In this document: positions 21,921 through 34,373 of the stretch, piece by piece
How positions within the stretch are numbered: position 1 is the stretch's first letter
Layout of the letters: each line of letters begins with the position of its first letter
From: Sialis fuliginosa
Taxonomy: Eukaryota; Arthropoda; Insecta; Megaloptera; Sialidae
Direction of reading: 5' to 3'
Length of the DNA stretch: 64,000 nt
Assembly: GCA_961205875.1 (NCBI GenBank)
Contig: OY540820.1
Coordinates: 10,726,001-10,790,000 of the forward strand
Notes under the pieces: model-generated
What the model saw: only the letters and a program-made list of their open reading frames with translations
Database searches by the model: none
What the model was told of the DNA's origin: nothing
Translations under genes and position numbers: made by a program

Positions 21921-24900
21921 ATGGCGGATGCTGCGGCTAGGCAGCTTCAATATGAATATAAAGCCGTAAGTACTAAAAGTTTATAAAAATACAATAACAA
22001 ATCAGTTATATGAATTCTAATTAATAAGCCGTATTTAAGGTTTAATTAATTTATCTTCATATGTATTAATTTGACATTGTTTTCTGTAAACGTTTAGGTT
22101 ACGTTTCATGTTATGTTTTACGTTTTAGAATTCCAATCTTGTATTACAAGCCGATGTTAGACTTATTGAAAGACGTAGTCGAGATGAAGCGACCGGAGAA
22201 GTTATGTCCCTTGTTGGGAAGCTTACTGGAACCAGAATGGGAGACCGACATCAACGTACAAAACCAGGAAAAGCTGAAGAACGGAAAGTAAAGTAAGTGT
22301 ACATATTTCTATCTAATTATTTTTCATTATGCTAATTAAATGAATTAAAATAGGCGTCAGAAACGTGATGAAGCGCAATATGACTTTGCCCGAATGAAAG
22401 GGGCTACACTATTATCAGAAGGAGTTGACGAAATGGTTGGAATCGTGTATCGTCCAAAAACACAAGAAACTCGACAGACTTACGAAGTTCTTCTGAGTTT
22501 TATTCAAGAAGCTTTAGGAGATCAACCCCGTGATATTTTGTGTGGTGCCGCTGATGAAGTTTTGGCTGTTTTGAAAAACGAAAGACTCAAAGAACGTGAA
22601 AAGAAACGAGAAACCGAAACATTATTAGGGACTTTAGCTGATGAACGATTTGCATTATTGGTCAATCTTGGTAAGAAGATTACTGATTTTGGTACAGAAG
22701 ATAAAGAGCCAACCGCAGAGGAAAATATTGATGAGGCTTATGGAATCAATGTACAGTTTGAAGAATCAGAAGAAGAGGATGATGAAGATATGTATGGAGA
22801 GGTTCGGGAGGATCAAGATGAAGAAGAAGGTGAAGAAGCACGACTAGATGGTACAATTCATGCTGAAAATGTAAGTCTTATAATTATTTTTTCTTTAAAT
22901 TTATTTTTACACAAAATTTTATTATATCAGTTAGTTGGTGGTGCAGAAGAAATGAAAAAAGAAAAAACATTACACCCGTTAGATATTGATGCATATTGGT
23001 TACAACGGCGTCTTTCTAAAATTTACGATGATGCTATGATCTCACAAGCTAAAGCTGCTGAAGTTTTAGATGTCTTAAAAAATGCTGGGGATGATAGAGA
23101 ATGTGAAAATCAATTGGTTCTTCTTTTGGGTTATGATTGTTTTGATTTTATTAAACAACTGAAGAAACATCGACACATGAGTAAGTTAAAGATTATTTCT
23201 CGTTTTAGCGTCCCAAATTATTTTATATTATTTTTTACATTTGCATTAGTTTTTATCTATAGTTCCTAATATTATAAATTCAAATAAATGTCAAAAAATG
23301 TTTAAATTCATGTGATTGCAAAGTATCTGCACAAAAATGAAAACTTTAAATTGTTATAATTATTTATAAAACATAAGCTATAATATCAACAATGAGATTT
23401 AAAAAAACAGATTCATCATAAAATAATTTGGGTCACTAAAACGATAAATAACCAAGTAAAATTTATAGAAACTTAAGTGAATTCATTACAATATTTTATC
23501 TAATAATAAATTTCAGTTCTGTATTGTACGATGTTGGCTTCTTCCCAAAGTGAATCCGAGAGACAAAAAATCAGGGATCGTATGAATGATGATCCAATAT
23601 TGGCTAAAATTTTACGTCAACTTGATACCGGTAAGGGAGAAGATGATGGAGATAATGAAGAAACATCTGCACATTCACGAAACAGAAAAAGTCGGGGTGA
23701 TGACGGAACAGATACTGCAGCTGTTCAAGTTCCAGGAACTCGAACAGTAATTGATTTTGAAGATCTTGTATTTGCACAAGGTTCTCATTTCATGGCAAAC
23801 AAACGGTGTCAGTTACCTGATGGTTCATTCAGGAAACAACGTAAAGGATACGAAGAGGTACATGTTCCTGCTTTAAAACAAAAACCATTTGGAGAAAAAG
23901 AAAAATTACAGCCCATAGATCAGTTACCGAAATACGTTCAACCTGTTTTCGAAGGTTTTAAAACTTTAAATCGTATTCAGAGTAGATTGTATAAGAGTGC
24001 GTTAGATTCAGATGAAAACTTATTACTTTGTGCGCCTACTGGTGCAGGTAAAACAAATGTAGCTTTGCTCTGTATGATGAGAGAAATTGGAAAACACATT
24101 AACGCCGATGGTACAATAAATGCTGATGAGTTTAAAATCATTTATGTTGCTCCTATGCGATCTTTAGTACAAGAAATGGTTGGTAATTTTGGGAAACGAC
24201 TTGCTAATTATAATTTAACAGTTTCGGAGTTGACTGGAGATCATCAGTTAACCAGAGAACAGATTGCGGCTACACAAATAATAGTTTGTACTCCTGAAAA
24301 ATGGGATATTATTACAAGGAAAGGAGGTGAGAAAACGTTCACTAATTTAGTGAGATTAATTATTATTGATGAAATTCATTTACTGCATGATGAAAGAGGT
24401 CCAGTTCTTGAAGCATTAGTTGCAAGGACAATTCGTAACATTGAAACAACTCAAGAGGATGTGCGTTTAGTTGGATTATCTGCAACATTACCAAATTATC
24501 ATGATGTTGCTACCTTCTTGAGAATTAAACCTGAAACAGGATTATTTTACTTTGATAATAGTTTTCGTCCCGTTGCATTAGAACAGCAGTATATTGGTGT
24601 AACTGAGAAGAAGGCGCTTAAACGTTTTCAAGTAATGAATGAAATTGTGTATGAAAAAACAATGGAACATGCTGGTAAAAATCAAGTACTTATATTTGTA
24701 CATTCACGAAAGGAAACTGGGAAAACAGCACGTGCTATAAGAGATATGTGTCTAGAGAAAGATACTCTTGGTCAATTTCTACGTGAGGGTTCAGCTTCAA
24801 TGGAAGTTCTTCGAACAGAAGCTGAGCAAGTTAAAAATCAAGAACTAAAAGACTTACTACCGTACGGATTTGCTATTCATCATGCTGGAATGACAAGAGT

Positions 24901-27900
24901 AGACAGAACTTTAGTAGAGGATCTTTTTGCTGATCGTCATATCCAAGTTCTTGTTTCTACAGCAACTCTAGCTTGGGGTGTCAATTTACCTGCACATACT
25001 GTTATAATAAAAGGAACTCAAATTTATAACCCTGAAAAAGGTAGGTGGGTTGAATTAGGAGCTCTAGATGTTCTACAAATGTTAGGAAGAGCTGGAAGAC
25101 CACAGTATGATGTTAAAGGTGAAGGTATTTTGATTACAAATCACAGTGAACTTCAATATTATTTATCACTGTTGAACCAACAGTTGCCAATCGAATCTCA
25201 GATGATTGCTAAAATGCCAGATATGATGAATGCTGAAATAGTATTGGGAACTATTCAAAATATTAAAGATGCTGTTACGTGGCTAGGATATACTTATTTG
25301 TACATCAGGATGTTACGTCAGCCAACGTTGTATGGAATTTCACATGATAAAGCTAAAGAGGACCCGTTACTTGAGTTACATCGTGCCGATTTAGTGCACA
25401 CTGCTGCTCTTCATTTAGATCGTAGCGGTTTGGTTAAATATGACAGAAAAACTGGTAATTTCCAGTGTACAGAGATTGGAAGAATAGCTTCTCATTATTA
25501 CTGCACTCATGAAACTATGTCGACTTACAAACAACTACTTAAACCAACATTGAGTGAAATTGAGCTGTTTAGAGTTTTTTCATTATCAGGTGAATTTAGG
25601 CATATTACTGTTAGAGAAGAAGAAAAATTGGAACTTCAGAAATTGATGGAGCGGGTTCCTATACCAATAAAAGAAAGTATTGAAGAACCCAGTGCAAAAG
25701 TAAATGTGCTTCTACAAGCTTATATATCACAATTGAAATTAGAAGGATTTGCACTTATGTCTGATATGGTATTTGTCACACAATCAGCTGCTAGATTGAT
25801 GAGAGCTATATTTGAAATTGTTCTTTTCCGTGGATGGGCACAGCTCGCAGATAAAGCTCTGTCACTTTGTAAAATGATTGATCGCAGAATGTGGCAGTCA
25901 ATGTCACCACTTAGACAGTTCCGTAAAATGCCTGAAGAAATTGTTAAAAAAATCGAGAAGAAAAACTTCCCTTGGGAACGTTTATATGATTTGGGACCAA
26001 ATGAAATTGGAGAATTAATTCGTGTTCCGAAACTAGGAAAGACGATTCACAAATATATACACCAATTTCCTAAATTGGAACTGTCTACTCATATTCAACC
26101 GATAACAAGATCTACTTTACGGGTTGAACTTACGATAACTCCTGATTTTCAGTGGGATGATAAATTGCATGGAGCATCAGAGGCATTCTGGATATTAGTT
26201 GAAGATGTAGATTCAGAAGTAATCCTCCACCATGAATATTTCTTATTGAAATCAAAATATGCTGCTGATGAACATCTTGTGAAATTTTTTGTTCCTGTTT
26301 TCGAGCCGTTACCTCCTCAATATTTTCTACGTATTGTATCAGATAGATGGATTGGTGCGGAAACACAACTACCAGTATCATTTAGACATCTCATATTGCC
26401 CGAAAAGAATTTGCCACCAACTGAATTATTGGACTTGCAACCATTACCCATCACTGCTTTACGGAATTCAAAATTTGAATCGTTATATTCTGAAAAGTTT
26501 CCTCAGTTTAATCCAATCCAGACCCAAGTTTTCAACGCAGTTTATAATAGTGACGATAATGTATTTATTGGAGCTCCAACTGGTTCTGGAAAAACGACAA
26601 TTGCAGAATTTGCAGTTTTGAGATTATTTTCTCAGAATTCAGAAGGCAGATGTGTTTATTTAGTACCTAAAGAAGCATTAGCAGAACTAGTATTTGCTGA
26701 TTGGTACAACAAATTTGGACAACTCTTAGGAAAGAAAGTTGTTCTGCTAACAGGTGAAACAGGAACTGATTTAAAACTAATTGCTAAAGGACAAATTATA
26801 ATCACCACTGCTGAAAAGTGGGATGTACTTTCTCGTAGATGGAAACAACGTAAAAACGTGCATAACATTCAGTTATTTGTAGTAGATGAACTTCAGCTGA
26901 CCGGTGGGGATGATGGACCTATTTTGGAAGTGGTCTGTTCCAGAATGAGATATATTTCATCTCAGATTGAAAAGCAGATTCGCATAGTAGCTCTTTCTTC
27001 ATCATTAGCTGATGCTAGGGATGTAGCACAATGGTTAGGTTGTAATGCAAATGCTACATTTAATTTCCATCCAAGCGTTAGACCAGTACCTTTAGAGTTA
27101 CATGTACAAGGTATAAACATAACCCATAATGCGTCCAGATTAATAGCAATGGCTAAATCTGTGTACAATGCAATAATCAAATACAGTCCGCATAAACCTG
27201 CTATTGTGTTTGTACCAACTAGAAAACAGGCTAGGTTAACAGCGATTGACTTATTGACATATACAGCTGCTGAAAATCAATCAAATCGTTTCTTCCATGC
27301 AGAAGAGGATGATATTAAACCATTTTTGGATAGAATGAATGATAAGGTAAAATTCATTTACATAATTTAATATAATGACTAATTAAATTTCTAATAGTTT
27401 ACATCTGTTTTATTTTACAGACATTAAAGGAAACTTTATCTCAAGGTGTTGCTTATATACACGAGGGTCTTTCAGCAAGTGATCATCGGTTAGTCGAGCA
27501 ATTATTTGATTCTGGAGCTGTTCAAGTAGCTGTCGTAACACGAGATTTATGTTGGAGTGTTAATATTTCTGCACATCTTGTGATTTTGATGGATACTCAG
27601 TTCTATAATGGAAAGATTCATGCCTATGAGGATTACCCTATAACAGATGTCCTGCAAATGGTTGGAAGAGCTAATCGGCCACTGGATGATGACGATGCAA
27701 AATGCGTTTTAATGTGCCAGAGTTCGAAGAAAGATTTCTTTAAAAAGTTTTTGAATGATTCACTACCAGTTGAGGTATATAAAATAAATTATTTTTGTAA
27801 TTTGTGTTCTGTTTAATAACTTTTATTTATATTTTTTCAGAGCCATTTAGATCATCGTTTACATGATCATTTCAATGCAGAAATCGTCACTAAAACTATA

Positions 27901-29266
27901 GAAAATAAACAAGACGCCGTTGATTATCTCACATGGACTTTCCTGTATAGGCGTTTGACCCAGAACCCTAATTATTATAATTTGCAAGGTGTGACTCATC
28001 GACATTTATCTGACCACCTGTCAGAACTTGTTGAAAACACATTGAACGATCTTGAGCAGTCTAAATGTATTAGCGTGGAAGATGAAATGGATTGTTTGCC
28101 ATTGAATTTAGGAATGATTGCAGCATACTATTATATTAATTACACAACAATAGGTAAGTTTTTAATTTTATTTGAGTATCTGAATTTATTAAATTTAATT
28201 TTTTTTACAGAATTGTTTAGTTTATCTCTAAATAACAAAACTAAAATACGAGGTCTTCTTGAAATCATCTCCTCCGCAGCTGAATATGAAGATGTACCAG
28301 TTCGCCATCGTGAAGACAACCTTCTCAGAAGTCTTGGCCAGCGTTTACCAAATAAACTAACAGGTCCAGGAGGAGCTGCTCCTAAATACAATGATCCTCA
28401 TATCAAGACAAATTTATTACTTCAAGCTCATTTAAGCCGATTACAACTGGGCGCAGAATTGCAAGGAGATACCGAGAATATTCTCGGAAAGGCTATCAGA
28501 TTGATTCAGGCATGTGTGGATGTGCTGAGTTCAAATGGATGGCTCTCGCCCGCAGTTGCTGCTATGGAGTTGGCGCAGATGGTCACGCAAGCTATGTGGA
28601 GTAAGGATTCGTACTTGAAGCAGTTGCCTCATTTCAATGCTGATATTATCAAGAGATGTACAGAAAAGGTAAGTGAAAGTTGTGACTGGATATTTACAGA
28701 ATTTATATCATTTTTTGTTTTTAGGGTGTGGAAACAGTATTTGACATAATGGAACTTGAAGATGAAGATAGAAGCAAGCTGTTACAGCTAACGGATGCCC
28801 AAATGGCTGATGTAGCTCGCTTCTGTAACAGATATCCTAACATAGAGCTGACTTATGAAGTGGTTGACAAAGACAGAATACATTCTGGCTCTTCTGTGAA
28901 TGTCGCTGTACAGTTAGAAAGAGAAGACGAAGTTACAGGACCTGTAATAGCACCTTTCTATCCACAGGTAATTTTTTATATAATTCTTTAGAGAAAATAA
29001 ATATTAATAATTTTTTTTTTTAGAAACGTGAAGAGGGTTGGTGGGTCGTAATTGGAGACCCGAAGACAAATTCATTGTTGTCTATTAAAAGGTTAACATT
29101 GCAACAAAAAGCACGTGTTAAATTAGATTTCGTTGCACCTAGTCCTGGACACCATAATTATACTTTATATTTTATGAGTGATGCTTATTTAGGATGTGAT
29201 CAGGAATACAAATTCTCTATTGATGTTGGTGATTTTGAGTCTGGAGATAGCAGTGAATCAGATTAA
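21921..29266 (+). CDS. Brr2: U5 snRNP RNA helicase Brr2 / SNRNP200 (ten exons)
   Basis: Exons: 21921-21965, 22129-22292, 22354-22870, 22931-23180, 23517-27346, 27421-27774, 27841-28153, 28211-28668, 28725-28967, 29024-29266; 2138 residues, against 2136 in human. Brr2 is the Ski2-like helicase that unwinds U4/U6 snRNA to activate the spliceosome in the nucleus. The protein opens [15 protein letters not shown] and has an acidic linker before the two cassettes. Cassette 1: Walker A APTGAGKT 498-505, DEIH 610-613, SAT 647-649, QMLGRAGR 846-853, then a Sec63 unit. Cassette 2: GAPTGSGKT 1344-1352, DELQ 1449-1452, SSS 1486-1488, QMVGRANR 1681-1688, then a second Sec63 unit ending in an acidic DSSESD tail. 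Cassette 1 has every catalytic motif. In this family cassette 2 is a regulatory pseudo-helicase, and the Gln in its motif II is unusual. One large exon (3.8 kb) carries both Walker A motifs. The short upstream gap gives no clear core promoter. Confidence 0.98.
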
Positions 29267-29416
29267 GTTCTTTATAAAAATATTATGTAGTGAATTTGTT
29301 CATTGTATATATTTTTCTGTATTATGATTTTTAAAATACATCTTTGTATAATTTTATTATGGTGTACATTTTATTTTGATACATTTTCCTTTCTTTCCTG
29401 TTTCTAATATGCTTTA

Positions 29417-29422
29417 AATAAA
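29417..29422 (+). terminator. Poly(A) signal AATAAA for Brr2
   Basis: This hexamer is about 150 bases after the Brr2 stop in an AT-rich 3' UTR. Repeat-derived sequence begins about 100 bases further on, which fits the end of the transcript being near here. Confidence 0.6.
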
Positions 29423-29530
29423 ATAGATCTTTTTATCAGAGCGGGTTTTCCACCTAAAGCTTGCCTTGGCCAAGCTGGATAAGGTAATAAATATATACTG
29501 GATATATTTCTTTATTATAATAATTTTTCA

Positions 29531-29810
29531 GCTTGAAAAAAATTTGGTAACGAGGCTTTGGTGGGACTACCAACGACAAATACTAAAGTCAACAATATAA
29601 TTTTAAATTTTGGAATAATAGGGAAGGGTGTCATAGAATTTTTTATTTTGATATCTTGGCAAGTGGGGTGTCAATTAGTAGAACATGATATTTTTTTCTA
29701 ACTCAAAAATGCACCTGTAAGTGGCTGCAAACAGTCCATGTATTACGTACTTCGGAACCCTTAAGGCATACACCATACACTCGTGTATGTCTTGCCCGAA
29801 TTATTATAGA
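29531..29810 (+). repeat. Dispersed repeat just past Brr2 (inverted copy at 55805-56060)
   Basis: It shares AAATTTGGTAACGARGCT, CTACCAACGRCAAATACTAA, AATATAATTTTAAATTTTGG and AACTCAAAAATGCACCT with the inverse copy. Both run into a TACACYCGTGTATG segment. Non-coding; it may be the 3' part of a retroelement. Confidence 0.75.
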
Positions 29811-30400
29811 AAATAATCATTCGTCATGAATATTAATATCATAATATTATTATGATATAAATATTAATTATGAATACAATAAAAAACTACTAATTAGTTA
29901 ATTCATTAATTATTTATTTATTTATTAAAGTTCAGACTAATTTGTACTATAGCATATAGAAATAAACGATCAGCTAAATATAAACAATATATAAGACATG
30001 TAACCAAAATAAAACTTCGTGATCCCTTTACTATATTGTATATTTTACTGTACACACAATTTGTGTAGTAAACATGGAAAATTTCATTCTGATTTGTAGA
30101 GTTTTTAAATCGTCATTCTTGTTCAAAGTGTAAATAAATATTGATATATCGGTTTACAATTAGTGAAAAAGGCAGCTGAATTATCTAATTTTCAATGTGA
30201 CTGGATGACTTCTTGACCTGTTCATTAATTACATCGATTTATGAAATGTATTACTTCTTAATATTATTATAATAGTAAGGGACGGTGTTCATTGTCAGAC
30301 AACCCACGCCTTTTATGTACATTTGTATGTCTGTACAACTCGTTGGAATGCATTTGTAAACCAGTGCTTCGAAAATGTTTAAATTGATCCTTATTTATTA
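29811..30400. other. AT-rich DNA, nothing recognised
   Basis: Only AT-rich sequence with ATTTATTT-type runs. Confidence 0.45.
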
Positions 30401-30403
30401 TAT

Positions 30404-30928
30404 AAGGTACTGACCGCTATAAGAGTAAAATTTACTGTTTTTGTGATTGACGGGCTTCTTTTTTGTAATTCTCATGAACTCATGTTACTAATAAAACAAG
30501 TAACTCTTTCTTTAATCAATTTAACTACCAAATTCCGCAAATATAGTTTGTTTTTTAAATTATAGCCTTTTATTTTGTTTATGTTTTTTCTCCAGTAATG
30601 GATAAAGTAAACCAATAATGAGCACGCAGTGATGGACACTTGCTAATGATTACAAAATGATAAGTACTACGACACAAAAGATATAAAAGAAAGAATAATA
30701 AAATTTGAAACAATGTAAAGCAGTTTCTATGATAATATAATAATTATACTAATAATTAGTTTAAATGTCCACCATTTTGACGCCTATTAGCCGATTTTCA
30801 TCAAATCACGCTACAGTATACATATAGATTAATATTCAGAAATGGTAGTAATCAAATATCAATAAATATTTCTAATTCAGTACATTTAATTAAAACTGGG
30901 GTCATATTCAAGACTAGTGCCAGTACTT
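30404..30928 (+). mobile_element. AAGGTACTGGCACCAGT MITE, near-full copy
   Basis: The left end has lost part of the terminal repeat (AAGGTACTGACCGCTATAAG). The right end CAAGACTAGTGCCAGTACTT is recognisable, and all interior blocks are present. Confidence 0.85.
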
Positions 30929-30934
30929 TTTTTT

Positions 30935-31840
30935 TTATTCCAATATCAAGAGTTGCAACAGTTATAAAGAAAATATTAAAACAAATCAGTCAGTATTTAT
31001 TTAATAATAATTTTTAAGATTTCATTTTAACACCTTGTAAGCTGTAATTTGTTAAAATTCTGGCTGCGGACATTAATTACGTATATCATTGTTATTTTAT
31101 TATTTCCAACTATGGGGAGAATAATTTATTTGTTTATAATTGACAACTACAAGATAATAAATTTTAATTATGAATTTAATAATCAATAATTGGTTAACAG
31201 CTTATTTACTTCGGATATCAGATGAATTAATGTTATTCATATATTTTAATTATATTTTAATATTAATTATCACAATTAAATATAAATTTTATTATAATAT
31301 ACTATAACTATTAATGTTTTAATTGCATCTCGTTGGTTTCTGGTTGTGAAAGTGTTTTTGGAGCTTACTAAGGCATGGAATAACTCCAGTAATACTTAAT
31401 TAGAACACGGAAATTGAAATAAAAATACATATATACATATTTGTGTACATGTTAAAAATTTAACAGCAAAATTTTTTGATACTGCCGATTCTAAAAAGGG
31501 TGGTTACTTTTTACTCGAGTACAGGTTTTACGCTAAATACTCCGTCAAGAATTCATATGTTAATTAGAACAGATATCAGGGGTGTTAAAATTTGATCAAA
31601 ATTAGGGACCGGAATTCACAATTTCATTCCGGTTTCGACTGGAACTGGTAAATTTCGGCCTGATTTTTCCGGAATTTTGAAATTTTATTATTAAGGCCTC
31701 TATAGAAAAGAAATCAAACATAAATATAATATAATAATTATGATATAACAACATTTTATTAACAAATATTTTAATGGAAACAATCATTTCATAAAACAAA
31801 TGCACTTTTTTATATTTTGATTGGCATAAGTGACCTTAAT
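30935..31840. other. AT-rich DNA with a TTCCGG-rich repeat fragment
   Basis: At about 31600-31680 a CCGGAATTC/TTCCGG-rich segment resembles those at 14385 and 62453. Otherwise featureless. Confidence 0.5.
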
Positions 31841-32150
31841 TATTCAACTTATTTGTTAATTTATCAAATTTAATTTGTTTATAACATGATAAAGGGGTCG
31901 CGACGGTCTTAGAGCACTTGATACTCTTAAAGTTAATGGTGTAAGCTATATTAAAAAAAAAGTTTGAGTTTGTAGGATCGTGCCAAGCTGATATATTAAC
32001 TATTAAACTTATTTGTTAATTTATCAGTTTTAATTTGTTAATAATAGGGAAAAGGGGTCGCTTAATATTTAAGTTAATGATGTAAGCTATATTAAAAAAA
32101 TAATAATTTGAGTCTGTAGGATCGCGCCAAGCTGAGATATTAATAATAAA
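31841..32150 (+). repeat. Two-copy tandem repeat of about 160 bases
   Basis: Unit 1 starts at 31841 and unit 2 at 32001. Both contain CTTATTTGTTAATTTATCA, AAAGGGGTCGC, GATGTAAGCTATATTAAAAA and GTAGGATCGYGCCAAGCTGA. A rearranged third copy is at 53765-53880 next to a GC-rich MITE end. Confidence 0.8.
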
Positions 32151-33795
32151 AATATATTAATAAAAATAAGCTGTTAAAATTACAGGATATATAATGATTA
32201 TAATACAATGTAAAACTCTACTATTTAAGAAATGCCATATAAAATAATGTTATATTAATTTAAGATAATGATCTATATATAAAGCATGCATATATATGTA
32301 ATATATATATTATTTTTATTATTTTATTATTAAATTTCAGTTCCGGTACACCCCTAATCAAAATCAAATTTGAACGTTTTCTTCTCTAAAATTCTTATTG
32401 ATAACGGCATAGTTAAATAAATATTGAATATCGGTATTATTAATAAACAATTTAACATCGGCTGACGTTAACAAACAACCGAGAAAAATATTTTTCAATG
32501 CATTGACGAAGATAAGAAACATTCATGAATTTTCTGGAAATGTATTCATTTCTTAAATACAATATTTTGGTATCTTCAATTGACAATAAGTGGACTTGGT
32601 CTATTACGTATTATAATCATTTTCAATGGCGGAGGTAAAATAATTTTGAGAGAAATAATTATTCATACATTCGTGTTTCGGAATATTTAAAATATATAAA
32701 TAGTTATTAGTCATTGTGATTAACTCTACAAAACTATCTTATTAATTAAAACTAAATAGTAAATCAATATTGTTTTCAAACCAGGTATCGAACAAATTAT
32801 GAGAAAAAATTTAGAATTATATTTATTTATATGCGGCCCTCGAAAAAAATTTGGTTTTAATACGGCCCGTGAAGCAATTTGGGTTGGCCAGGTCTGTTTT
32901 AAGTAATTAAGGATTAATATAAAATAATGAAATTCGTCAAAAATTAATATGGATTTTGTGATCTATAAACAGCTTCTAAAATAATCATATGAATTTTATA
33001 ATAATCCTACGTATTCCCGGAATTAATAAAATTACAAGAATTTAAACATTGTGCCAAAACCTCATGATTAATTTACATACATTCATTTATGTGTATCAAT
33101 ACAGTCATATCAAATTAACGTCATTTTATAAATGTTTAACATTAGAAGTACTTTATTTGTATACATTTATAATATATACATATTTATATTTATAATTCAT
33201 TTTTATTGTCGGCTTGTTCCAGTTATTACATATTATTTACGTAAGAAAGCATCTTAATTAAAAATAAAATAACGAAATAGTAGTTTCAAAATTTATTGCT
33301 GAAAAAATAACCTATTTTCAAACTGATTTGACAATAATTTTCAATTTTATAAATAGACCACTTACGTTTTCTATTACGTAGGCAGGTTATTGGCCTAACG
33401 AATAGTTGAAAATTGTTTTGGTGTCTTTTGGCACCTTTATATACTTATATTAATTTATTATCGTATAAATATAATAGAAACATACTTATGAAAACATATA
33501 GTTTCATATATACTAAAAACTTTATATTTTGTTTCAAATAATATATGAAGGTAACATGACAGTATTATTTAGTTTCTAACCCGTTCAGGATGAATTTTTA
33601 ATAAGGTTTTGTGACATATAAAAGTAGAGGTATAATTTGACATTTAATTAACAATAAGTGCATTACTTTTATAGATACGTTAAGGTCTAAAAGTATCCTT
33701 AAAAAAAATCTTCAATTTTTTTTGCATATAGTGAAGGCCCCTGGTCATTTTCTGCTCCAGGGTCCCAGATCCTCTAGTTACGGTCCTGAAACAGA
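32151..33795. other. AT-rich DNA, minor repeat fragments
   Basis: A hAT-type end fragment (CGGCCC and GGTTGGCC phrases) lies at 32834-32890, and a CAGGACCGTAACTAGAGG-like end (inverted) at 33770-33788. No genes. Confidence 0.45.
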
Positions 33796-33800
33796 CAGTA

Positions 33801-34371
33801 GGGTAGGATGGGTGAATGGCGGTTACTTAAGCGGGAATCAAAATAACCCCTTAAATAAAATACTTAAGTGAACTTTTACATAGCTTATTAAGTTCAAATT
33901 ATAACTATGTGGTATAAATTGCCAAGATTTTTACCATTTGGCATATTTTAAAATTTTTAAAAAAACATACTTTTGATCGCCATTGCCCGCATGGGGGTAA
34001 TATCGGTCGCTCGAAAACAATACGCTGTACTTCCAAAATAAATTGATTAACAAAATAAAATCACGTTCTTGAACTCCAATCCGCCCATTATATGCACTAA
34101 CTCATTTGTAATAATTGGTAATTTGAAAGATATGTATTAGTATAAAGTATTATTTACTTATCTTTGTTTGAATATTCCAGTTTATTACAACAAAATATGA
34201 CACAAATATCACTCGCACTGCAGTTGGTGGAATATGGCGTTACTTCGTAAATTAGTTCAATCAGCCCTATACTAAATGGCAGTACTCAAATTTTTTATTT
34301 AAGTATTCTCGGAATTATATATTTGACAGTGACCGGTATTGCCCGCTGACCGCCATTCCTCTATCCTACCC
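33801..34371. mobile_element. MITE with GGGTAGGAT...ATGGCGGT inverted ends
   Basis: The left end GGGTAGGATGGGTGAATGGC and the right end (inverted, 34347-34371) agree over about 25 bases. TA flanks both sides (33799-33800, 34372-34373). The 571-base interior is non-coding; CGCCATTGCCCGC-like phrases occur twice inside. Confidence 0.8.
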
Positions 34372-34373
34372 TA

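Noticed and set aside
22641-22847. Open frame on the same strand inside Brr2 exon 3
   Set aside because: It is a shifted frame over the acidic linker of Brr2, which is continuous in the true frame.
26130-26381. Minus-strand frame opposite Brr2 exon 5
   Set aside because: Shadow of the conserved Brr2 coding frame.
31841-32150. CRISPR-like or satellite array
   Set aside because: Only two 160-base tandem units with a dispersed third copy; no short regularly spaced repeats.
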